Source of the DNA: Bactericera cockerelli
Taxonomy: Eukaryota; Arthropoda; Insecta; Hemiptera; Triozidae
DNA: 64,000 nt
NCBI GenBank assembly: GCA_024516035.1
Contig: CM044958.1
Location: forward strand, 28,551,755-28,615,754
Reading direction: 5' to 3'
Positions 31,911 to 44,439 of the stretch are shown in pieces. The notes under the pieces were generated by a model. It was not told where the DNA came from. It searched no databases and was given only the letters and a program-made list of their open reading frames with translations. The position numbers were made by a program, and so were the translations under genes. Within the stretch, counting starts at the first letter, position 1, and every line of letters starts with the position of its first letter.

Positions 31911-33813
31911 TCAGCTGAAGAAATAAACTGAATTGAGAACTTGACGAATGTTTAGGTCACCCTTGGGAGGCACTTCAGTGAGTATTTCATTGAGTTTTTC
32001 TTTCATATGTTTTTCTTTCTTATTTGTACAGGATTCTAGGCCACTGGAAAGAGAAAAAAAAAAAGAAAAAATGTTAGCCAAGAAGAAGTGCCTATGTAAG
32101 GAAACTTTTGATTTTTTTACTTTCCTTATCCTATAATAAGGAAAGTACTGTATTCGTCGAAAATTTGACCTACCCAGTTTTTCACATTTCTGGACGAATC
32201 ATAGCCTCAGGATACCAAAAAAGTTGTTTTCAGCCATTGGTCCGTGCGTCTGTCTGTCTGTCTGTGTGTGAACAGGATATCTCAAGAACGGCAAGAGCTA
32301 GAGACTTCAAATTTGGTATGCGAATTAATTTTATACACCAGACGGATCACGAAACTTTTGGTTGAAATCGGCCGTAAAATGCGGTCGCAAGGCCGCAAAT
32401 ATTGGCCGCAAGCGCCGCTTCTATGAATTGGTTAAAGGTACAAAAAAAGTTAGAGAACAACATTTTCTAAGATTAAAAAAATAATAGGGGTCTCTTTTTA
32501 TCATTTTTTTGATATCTTCAACTTTTGGACCTCGGCCCCAATTTACCGGTATTTTGGGGGGACTCCCTTTGACTAACTTTTTTATTATTCATCCTAGATG
32601 GGGATTGTGACACATCAAATCCAATGATTTTGAGATGCTGATTACGAATTTGGCTTTGATTTTTAGCTAACTGTTACCTTTGAGTCACCAGTGGCTTTTG
32701 GTCCTGTTCCCATTCCTAATATGATAAGGAAAGTTGTGTGATATTTACACCAGATTTTTTTTTTTTAAATTAATGGTCATAGCCAATGTTGTGATGAGTT
32801 GTTACTCACGTGTTCGGAGGGAACAGAATTTTCTTCGAAAAGCCTGCTCCAACCGGGGATCGAAATCGGGATCTCTGGACTACGGGCAGTAGTCAAAACC
32901 ATTACGCCACAGAGGCTCTTTATCTTTAGGGTAAGGTAACCACCAGGCAAAGTTAATGCTCAAAACATTTTCTACCATCTAACCCTCAGAGTCTTTTTAT
33001 TATGTGGTCACAAACTCAAAGTAATGTAGAAAAATTGATGCACTGGGTGGGATTCGAACCAACGGATCCCTACGCAACCTGAATAACCAGACTAGCGCGT
33101 TCACCACTTGACTACCAGTGCCCGAACATGTATTTCCTTATTTAGAATAACACATAAAATCTCTACTTGAGTAAACAGAGGACTTGAATGAGACAAAAAT
33201 GTCTGATTTCAGAGTATGAAAATACATGGGGAGATTTGAGATACACGAGGAAAAAACAAAGTATGTACGTTTAGCACACCACTTTTGCCAATTGTGCTTT
33301 TGCTTTTTTTTTTCGAAGAAAAGATAAATCACGTCGTGAACATCACGTCAAATTTCTACCACCCAAGACTTGAGTTTTTTTAAGACTCTAAAAAATAAGA
33401 AAAATATTAAAAAGGAATATAAAACCACTCAAATAAATATTTAGGTAAAACAAAAATTTGTTGGGTGGTGGGATTAAACCCACGGATGCCGGAGCGGTGC
33501 GCGCAGGTCTACTTTTTGCGCCAAGCTTCCTTGTGAAAATATCAAATACCTATGTCGGGAATTCTTGTTCAAAGTATGTAAAATGGGTGTAAAATCGTCC
33601 AAAAATACCATTTTATTCTATTAATTTTTTCGGTAACTCTCTTAGATAATGAGATATTTGAATTTTCATTATTTCTCGAGATAATTATAACCAAAAAAAC
33701 AAAATGGCTGATTTTCATGAAATTGTTCTGGGTCCGTATTTTCAACGCCCTGCAGCTACATGCCAAATTTATTCGCTCTAGGACTTACCGTTCTTGAGAT
33801 ATTTTGTATACAC

Positions 33814-33863
<50 letters not shown>

Positions 33864-36800
33864 ACACATACATACATACAAACGGAGCATTTGATAAAAA
33901 CCACTTTTTTGGAATCAGGAGAGTCTAATTCATCCAGAAATGCTATCACCTCGATTTTAAAAAAAAACGACCAAAAACAATATTTTCTATACCTTCTAGG
34001 TAATAGAAAAAAATACTCCCATGTCTAAAATATTAGATATTCTCGGAAGTAGAAAAAAGAGGAAGTAAATGACCAGAATTTATGGATACGTGTGCAGTGT
34101 GTACACTGTGCAAGTGCATTTGTGTATACTGTACAGAAAGTGCATTTTTTCTATTATCCTAACTTGTACTCCTAACTTAGACTGTTTGTGTATTTTGAAA
34201 CATGCTTATGCCTATTTTTATTTTTCTTTAATTTTAGGGCGTTAGCAGCGTTAGCCAAGACTTACCTATTGGAGATACTATAGTTGTTCACCAGTTGAGT
34301 AGATAAGTCTTCTAATATGGGCTGTGAGTGAAGATTGACAAATTGTTGTCTGCAAACCTGTGCAGAAAACAAAATAAATGAAAATCAATCTTTTAGTCTA
34401 CAGTACTGGCTGGCTGGGTGTTAAACAGAAAACCGATCACTTTTATTTTCCGATCTGTGAAAAAGGATAGTTGAAAAACACTTTCAGTAAAACAGAAAAC
34501 CGATCACTTTTAATGGATCAGTAAAGATGTACAATTGATGTTGTAGACTTGTAGTAGTGATGTGGTCTCACGGTCTCTCACCAGGTCAGTAAATAATAGT
34601 TTCAGTGTGTTATTATTAATTTTTCCTTGTAAAGCGATTTAACAGTGTGGTTGCCAGGTTTTCGCGCTATTTGTATTATTTCTCTTTTTTTTAGAGAATT
34701 GTTATTACATCTATTCCCAGCTCGTCCTGGCCCACAGTATTCATATTCATGAGAGATTTCATGTGGGACCAACCATGGTGGAGACTTTTGGCTTCTTTAT
34801 CTGTTTCGAGCCTCTTGAAACCCTTGTGAAATTGACCAGCTAGGAGGAACAGTTTTTGTTTAAGTATTAAGTACAATTTTAAATATAGAGTTTCGAATTC
34901 TCATCAGTGGGGTCATAACAGTTAGTCAGTCCCGGTAGCCCAGTGGTCAAGGCATTGAGTCGGTCTGGTAATTCAGAGGACGCGGGTTGAAAAACCATCC
35001 GAGACATGACCAGTTATCCTACTCGTCTTGGGCTTACTGCTGGAATAATGCGACTTGCTAGTCCTAACCGGGCAATATAAACAAGGAGATATTATTTTTG
35101 ACATTAACAGAAACAGTTTTCACCACAAGAATATATAAGGTAAATACAAAAGTTTCGATTGTAATTATTTCAAATTTGAATAATGAGCTGTGAAATGATG
35201 AGAACACTCAAAGAGACTTAAGTCAATAACTTAAGTGCTTGCTAAGTGTCAGTTTTCCCTATCTCATACAGTACGCAATCCGTGACTTAGCGCCACAGAG
35301 GTATTACAAAAACGTCTATTAATTTCGCCCTCAATCGCATCCACCTACCTTGTTCATAACATGCACAGAGGCAGGGTGCGTCCAGATGATGAGAACACTC
35401 AAAGAGACTCAATGCATCCACCTACCTTGTTCATAACATGCACAGAGGCAGGGTGCGTCCAGATGATGAGAACACTCAAAGAGACTCAATCCATCCACCT
35501 ACCTTGTTCATAACATGCACAGAGGCAGGGTGCGTCCAGATGATGAGAACACTCAAAGAGACTCAATGGCATCCACCTACCTTGTTCATAACATGCACAG
35601 AGGCAGGGTGCGTCCAGAAGCAGTCGTGCACAGAGACGTATGTGATGCCAGCGCGCTCACAGTGGAGTGACGTGAGCATCATGTGGGTCGAGTCGAGAGA
35701 ATGCACGAAGTTGGGTGGAAAAGCGTTTTTTTGTTTCGTCATGTTGGGTTTACTGGAAGAAGAAAATTTGAATGAAGATCTGCTTGCTGTACTACTGGAG
35801 CACTATCTCATACAATTATTTTTTTTTAAATTCTAAAGATTTTATTTAGAGTTGGATTATACGACCAAATTTCTAAAGTAGGTGAGATAATGCTTGTGGA
35901 CGACATGGTGCGAGGGTGTCAATAATATCCAAGCTTTTCCCTCAGTGAGAATGAGAGCGCTGTTCATTTTCAACGGTCTACAGAACACTACGTTTGACCT
36001 CCGCAAACAAATTATCGTTGAAAAGAGCGAGGTACTCACTTGAATAAATCTCCGATGACGTTTCGACTGACGGCGGTCATGTTGGGCGTTGCCTGAGCGG
36101 ACTTGCTGCTCTTGTGGTAGTGCTGCACCACCGGTAGACCCAGCGGTGTCACCCACTCCACCGGTCGGCTGCTCACCAGGCTGATGTACTTGGCACACGA
36201 GGTGAGCCAGTCCTGTATTTCACGAGACGAGGTGAACATTTCCCGCAAGCAGTCGAATGTCTTGATCATCAGATAGGAGGAACCCGACCAGACATGCTCT
36301 TGAGGGTAGGACTCAATGTCTGATGAAATTAAACAGAAAGTTGGGTGAGTTTGGTGATCGATGGAAGAGAACCTGCCTGACCCATCTTGTATTTTTTCAG
36401 CGGTTTAGCTGATCCAATTTTAATGATCTCATGTACAATTGTACATATTAAGAATCAAAACAGACATGTTTTTACTAAAGAGTGCCAGATTTCCAGCGGA
36501 CCAAAATTTGAGACAAATCAAGTGCTAGAATACTATTTTTTGGTAGAATACTATTTTTTCTACATTCTAGATTCTACTATGAATTCTGTATCGGCAAGTC
36601 GTGGACATTAATTTTTGACTTTTTTGTCCAAAATTTCGGATTTTCTTAAAAATCAGAGTTAAATTATAATTAATTAAAAAATAAATATAAATAGCCTATG
36701 TAAAACAATAATATGCATATACATATATATGTACATACAAAATTTCATCAAAATCGGGTGTACCGTTCACGAGATATAAGCGTTTAAGTAAAAAGTTAGT

Positions 36801-39800
36801 GGTCAGGCGCATGGTCTCTTTCACCCAGAACCACTAGTACAAATTTGATGAATTTAAAATGGGACAATCTACAGAACTTCTTCTGTAAGTGTGCAATTTC
36901 ATCTGCAATTTCATCAAAATCCGTTGAGTGGTTTCCGAGATTTGCGTTACAAGGTAATATTTTTAAGAGACCGACAGACGGACACAAAACCAAAGTTGCT
37001 CAGGAGGTTATAAAACGTCCAGAAATATGAAAAAAAAAAAAAAAAATTGAAATCGGAGCTACCTTTGAGTTGTTTGGCGATCTGCAGTCTAGCACCGTAC
37101 CGGGTCACTCCATACACAGTTGTCATAACTGTCTGCTTGATCACTTTCCTCTTCACAAAGCCATCCATCACCTGGGCTATCTTTAACCCAGCTGCCGCGT
37201 CTTTACTCCTCTCTCGCTCTACCTGTAACACGTAATCAATCACTAATTATGAAAGAGGAATTTATTTATTAAATTGACGGATACATCCATTTTACATGTT
37301 CCCTAATAAAATAAACTTACCTAAGAAAATGAAGTTATCATCACCATAGAGTGTCGTCATCGTGAACGATGGTAGCCAGACAGTGGAGGAATGACTCAGC
37401 AGTTCTACCACTGTCTATACAAGGAGGCTAATAATTGACAAGGGCCCCCAGTACCAAGCCAATGCTGGTCTACTCCCTGTTTATAGTCCCCCAGCCAGCC
37501 AGAATTATCATAGAAAAGGTTATAATATTTGTGTTAATGACTTTCGTGATATCACAACAACTCAAACTCGCTTTATTATTATATCTATACTGAAACCGGG
37601 AATTGAACCACCGACCTCCAGGTTACAAGTCCGCCGCTTACAAGTATCGATCAAACTACTGAGGTTGGTGTATGAAAGAGAAATGAAAATGTGAAACACA
37701 TTATTTAAACAGAAATGGTGATTTAGTTTAGGGTTTATTTTGTAGTTTAGGGTTTATTATGAACAGAATTATAAAATATGGAAAAACCAAATCTACCACG
37801 TAGTTTAGAATGAAAAATTACACAGATTTGAATGCATCATACTCTGGGTTTTAACAATTTTATACCAAAGAAAGGTCCACTTTTCGGATACCCTGTAGAA
37901 ATTTCGATCCCACAAAAACACTACCGTTAAAAAAAGGGCCAAGTTCCAGAACTCCTATCCAAAAAGGTTTCGCCAATGAATGCAGTGATATCTTGTTTGT
38001 GGCCAAGTTATCTTGGGCAACTATTTTTTTATTAAACTTTCTCAGTTTCTCATTTTTTATGTTTTTAACTGCGAACTATATAAACTTGGCCAATTTTATT
38101 GGATGGTTTTTGAGATAATTGACTTTATAATTTTCAAACCGACACCTTTTTGTTTTCGTACATTTTATCAATCCACTTCATAGATATAAAATATTAGATT
38201 TTGACAGAAAAAAAACGTAAAACATGAAAATGGCCGTACCTCCAGAACGAAAGGTCAAAAACAAAATCATCTCAGGAAAAAATGTCTCTATTGTCTTGTT
38301 CTATTACCCATTTTCGTTTGTTACCATAGAACTGAAACACAGTGTATAATATATACTGTCAACATCGGATACGGCTAGAGACCAGCAACCATGTATGTAG
38401 TTCGCTTACCTATTAATATACAATATCCATGTTTAACAAAGATGGTTGACCATTGCAGTAGTTAAATGAATAAAATTATTTTTTTATATTATTTCGCAAA
38501 CATTTTTGCCTTTTATTAAAAAAAAATCAATTTTCTCCATTCATCTCTTCATTGAGCTTGTCCTTGAAACGCCTTCTTTGGATGTCATTTTTTCCTAAAA
38601 TTTCGACTTAAAATTTTGATGCTTAAAATTTTAAAATTCCAGCAGGACTTTATGCTGCCATACCGGCGCGTGCCTGGCTAGTTACATAAAAATATCAAAC
38701 CATCAATTTTCGCTCAGACGAAATTAGTACCTAAAAGAAATCCCTGCATCAAAATATTTCAACCTTTGACTAGTTGACTGATGATTTTGGTAAATAAAGA
38801 TAATTATTCTCACCAGGGCACACACGGCCGAGTACACATCCTGTGGTTTAGGTGCGGGCACAAGGTTGACTGATACCGCACCCGCATGGTCTCTGCCCAG
38901 AGCCGCATAGTGCTGCAGACCATTGCACGAGCCGTCCTGATGCACTGGGAACCCGGAGAGAAAGTCAGCCGGGCTGTCAGAGTCAAGAGCCGCGCGGATT
39001 TCCATGCAGCAAGCAAGGGTTTGCCAGGGGTTCTCGGAGTCGGCCCACCACATGCGGCCCTAGGAATATCGACATAAATGATAACATAACAAATTATACC
39101 GCCCGGCTCACCACTTGCGGCCCTAGGAATATCGACATAAATGATTACATAACAAATTATACCGCCCGGTCTACCATATGCGGCCCTAGGAATATCGACA
39201 TAAATGACAACATAACAAATTATACCACACGGCCCACCACATGCGGCCCTAGGAATATCGACATAAATGATAACATAACAAATTATACCACACGGCCCAC
39301 TATATGCGGTCCCAGGTATATTGACATAAATGATAACATAACAAATTATACCTCACGGCCCACTATATGCGGTCCCAGGTATATTGACATAAATTTTGCC
39401 TAGTTTTTAGTTAGGACATATTTTTTTCCTTTTTAATGTTTCCATTTTTTTTTATTTTTGTAATCTTAATTTATACTGTACATATGTATGTCTTATTATC
39501 CAATAAAAAATTTAATAATAATACAGGCGGGGCCAACACAGGCGGCCTTAAAGATATCGAAATAAATGATAACATAACAAATACGGGCCATGATGAGCTG
39601 GGAATAGTTTGTGTTAATATTTCTAAAAAAAAGAGACAGTACACACTGATTACTGCTCAAATTGGGTGAATCAATATTTTTTTTGTAAATTTGTAAATAT
39701 TTGGCATCTTTATTTTTAAATAATACATAGACAGCATACAAGTAGACACATAGAAATATAGACAGTATGGGTTCCAAGTTCTAACTTATGAAAATAATAT

Positions 39801-42800
39801 ACAATAAAGGATTGAACAAATATGAATGAAGATTAGGACCTATTTATTATTATGTGCCTATAATGTAGCCAATAATGGAATTGCCTTCTACTCACACTAA
39901 GAGATTAGAATCTCTTGTTTTGTGAGTAAGGGTTGTGTTAATCAGTCTAGAAAGGTGTAAAAGAATAATTACAATTGAAAAAATAAAAGTAATAATAAAA
40001 CTAACAATTTAATATAGAGTAACCATTTCTTTGAGATTTACTAAATATGATAGAACTCAAATTCTCATAAGTATAATAATATTGTTCTATATATTTTTTT
40101 TTTTTTTTCTTATTACTTACTTTCGATGTACCTATGTGATTTTGTCTTGAAATCACATCATATTTCAGAAGAAAAAAAATAATAATATGATAATAATCTT
40201 GAAATTAAATAGATAGGTATTGATAAAGATCGCTCTTTATGTATTTTCTGAGGGTTATATAAAATTGATCACTTTACATTTGATTTAGCGTTATGAAGAA
40301 AAAAGGAAATGTTATAATTTTATTATTAGTCTGGAAAGTCGTTTTTGCATAACCAATCCTTGAGCTTTAACTTAAATAGTTTGACTTTTTTTTCTGTTCT
40401 GATTTCTTGAGGAATTTTGTCATAAATTCCGACCCCCTTGAACTTGATGGTATTTTGCCCCTTAGATGTATTACACTTAGGTCTTTCAATTATGTCTTTT
40501 TTTCTTAGAGAGTATGGGACTTCTTTATATATGATTATTTCATTTTTATAAGTGTGAATGTGAGAGCAGATATTTTTTGCATACAATTTTTTAAAATCTA
40601 ATATTTTTAAATTATGGTAAAGGTCTTTAGTTGGAAACCGTCTTTCTTTTTTGTAAATTAATTTTAAAAGTAAATATGTATATCAATACTCGGTATACCG
40701 CTGTACCTGACACCTTTAACAACAACAAGATACATAATAAGGGGTCAACAGTACTTCAGGTTTTTGTTGTCATGGTTATTATTGAATTCCTTCTGGTGTA
40801 CTCACTTTTTATATGGTTTCCCTATTTAGAAAGTTTTGTCAATAAGACTTCCGAGTGGTATACAGTATACACTTACACTTAATGGATCCCGTGCAGAATC
40901 AAGTATGTCACTGAGAATAGAATTGGCGTAACGCAACCTCTCTGACACTGGTTCTCTCTTCTTCAGTCCTGTTAGATTTATACAGTGTATCTTGAGCCAG
41001 TTCAGTCCATCTGGTCCAAGCTTGGTGCGGCGAGCAAATCTTAACATAGATCTACAAATAAAGGAATAATAATCAAGATCACAAACAAACATGAGTATCA
41101 TGCCACTTGTGAGTATCAAGAATAAAGGTATTAAGAATCAGTGCAAGATTGGAGATTCACACAAGTGATGTGTCTCTAGCCAGAATATTCTAGTGGCATA
41201 TCTCAACAGATGAAAGTGGTCTGAGGTTGCTCGTTTTAGCATAAAATATCAAGTAGTCGTATTTACCTTGCCATATCGGATCCCAGATGATTCAGATGTG
41301 GGGGACAGGGATAGACTCTGCCTCGGAAATCCATGTTATGTGGGAGCCAGAACACGCGACCTTTGAACTAGAAAACATCAACCAGATTATTATTTATCAG
41401 GTAAAAGAGCAGAAGGTTGATTCGTTTAGCTTTTTTCCCTTTTCCGTAGTGAGTAGTAAATGTTTTATTTATTGTTGTTTACAAAAAAATAACATCTGAT
41501 AAAAAGGATTTTTTCCGAATACACAATAAACGACCTCGTCACTTAAACGCGTGCACCCTGTAAGCTAAAAGGTTAGACACTATTGAAGTAAAAGGTCATA
41601 TTTTGGTTTCAAAATTTGGTTGCAGATATGTTTCCATGTTGTTCTGTCTTTCGCTAGACTACACCAATTAGAAATAATAATAATAATAAAAATTAAATTA
41701 GGTAAAATAATAATAAATAAACGAAAAAACTAGGAGATCTCCCCAAATACAAGGAACTGATAACATAAAATTCAACAAAACAAACATATAACAGAGAAAT
41801 TAGAAACACTGTATGAAAACATATAGGTATAATACCAAATACCCCCCTCATAGGGGGAGGCCCATGCTCCATAGGGGTGACAGAGGGCTATATTATATTA
41901 TTATATTTTGGTTTATGACAATAGTGATGTCCCGCCTCACTAAAATCCACCATGACTTAAGACTCGAACCATCAACCTTCCGGTTACGAGTCCGCGGGTT
42001 TACTCACGTGGTGAGCGAGCGACAGGCGGTATAGAGCGTCGCACCACAGCGAGAACATCTCGCTCTTCTGTCGCTTCAGGGTGACTCTCTCCTTGAAGGC
42101 ATCGGACTTCTCCTTGGCAGTCATGTTCTGGGAGACGGGGGGAGGGAGGGGGAAGGAGGAGGAAGGGAGGGGGATGTCCAGCTTTGCCGAGCCTCCATTC
42201 AGAAACACCTCCGTGATGACGTCCAGAACCTGACACACACAGGATAATTAAATTCTTGAAATGAAACGGTTTTAGATATTCTGCAAAATAATATTATTAT
42301 TATTATTTTTTTTTTTTTTAATTTTTTGGCATTGGTTATTCCCTTATCATGGGAGTTTGCCATACAGCCAATATTATTATTTAGTACTCACATAAAAGCC
42401 AATGCTACTTTTGATTAGTAACAATATTGCCTCATTTATACCCCCTGAATAGGACTAATGAGTCCCGTTATTCCAGCAAAAAGCTCAAGACGTATTATTA
42501 TGTTTACAAATCTCGAATGGGAGGATAACTTGTCATGTCCCAGCTGGGATTCGAACAGTCAAACGCCTGGACCACTGGACTACTGGGACAGACTCCTCCC
42601 TTCGGGATTAGGACAGAAGTTAGTAAGACGGAAACCTGTTCCGAGAGCGACTGACTTCTTATACTATAACAGACTAAGAACATAAAATGATAACAAGATG
42701 TCTTTAGTTTCAATAAATATTCTGTTTTGGTGTTTTCATTGATGTTGTGGCAGCCATCAGCTTGGCTTTAGCTTGAGGAGTGATGGTTTCTATCCAACTT

Positions 42801-44403
42801 TAGTTGAAAAGTTAGCTCGTTCTGAAGCATACATTTCTATATGCTATGAGAACTTGGGCTATTTCATTTTAACCATTAAACCCTTGAAATTCTGTTTTCA
42901 TACGATATGCTTTATGCCCTGTTTTGTAAGTTTAAATGAAGGAACATTCTCTACTGGATCACGAGTAGAACAACGGTAGTCGAGGGTTACGTACAGGTTC
43001 ATTGACAAGCCAGGGAGTCGAACTCAGTTGGTTGAGAGAGTCAAAGGCAGGGTACAGTTGCTGCTGATTCATAGACTTCAGTTTGATCAGCTGCTGCTGA
43101 GCTTGCACAGGAAGGCGGATGAAAGGCACTTGAGTTATAACGTAACCACCTGGGAAACACAAAGTAGAGTAAAATCAAATAATCAAGTGGAAGATGGCAC
43201 GTTGAATACGACAGTTCTCATTCAGTCACTGTAGTTAAGGAACGTCCAGCGAGACTAGGACTATAATATTTCCCCAACCTCCTTTTTCTTTTTCTCTCGT
43301 CTTTTTATAACTACTCTTTTCCTTCTCGTGTTTTATTTTCCTTCCTCTTGTTGTTGTTCTTCTTCTTCCTATCCCACCACCTTTTTTCCACTTCTTGGCT
43401 AATTCATGTCCAATAATAATGATACGTAAAGGAAAAGGAATATAGGTTACCTTTGTTTGCAGCATGCCAGGGCAGTGGCGGAGATATCATGGGACAGTGG
43501 GTGGCCTCGAAGTCCAGTGTCGGAGGGTGAGTGGCGCGGAACAGCCTGGTCAGTACCGGGTGCGGCTTGAGTTCTTCGTTCATGTTGCGGCTCCCGGTGC
43601 GGAACAGCGGGTAGAATGCGGGCAACCAACGCCTGAGCAAAAACAGGAAATCAAATTTTATTTTGTAATACATATGGATTATTATTATTATTATTAAACT
43701 CTTTATTGGTCAACTACATACATTCAACAAAATAGGACATGCTAAAAAAAATAGAATATGTATTGAACCAATGGGCGAGGTTAAAGCCTGTGGCTTTAAC
43801 CTCGCCCATTGGTGGCTTTCTCTTCCACCGAACCCCATAGGATATAAAAAATAATGCAAAAAAAAATAAAGTATATTAATAAATACTTGTAAAAAAGTAG
43901 AAGGAAACAAAAGTTAACAAAAAAAAGAGAAAAGAAAAATTTAAAGGTACAATGAAAAGTATAGAAAATAGAATAGAAGAAGAAGAAAAAGAAGAAGAAA
44001 GAGTAGAAGAAGGAAAAGGAGAAGAAGAAGATTAGACCTCTTAAGGGGGTTGGTTTAAAGGCGATAGTTTCATTCTTATTTTACCGCTCTGAATCGGGTT
44101 GCGTTTGACTCAACAAATTGTCGATCAACATGTTGATCAGCACGTCCACACTGCAGGAATCATTGTTGAACAACATGTTGAAATACACGTTCAACACCGG
44201 TGGGGACGGTGCTTAAAATAAGTACTGAAGAGTATATTAAAAAGAGAAATATTAAGAGATAACAAAAAATTGATGGGAGATGACCCCAGGTAAAATTGCC
44301 GTACGATTCTAGGTAATGGCCCTACGTAATGGACAAACGATACAAAATACTCTTTTTATCTTGGAAGTGTAAGAAAGAATACCAGAAACTCACGTAAGTT
44401 CTT

Positions 44404-44439
<36 letters not shown>

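Noticed and set aside
33816..33863. CRISPR-like or functional repeat array
   Set aside because: Simple dinucleotide repeat. No CRISPR-type repeat/spacer structure exists anywhere in the window.
35438..35836. 132-codon plus-strand ORF
   Set aside because: It is the antisense of POLRMT exon 21 and its 77-bp array; the repeated peptide only reflects the tandem repeat.
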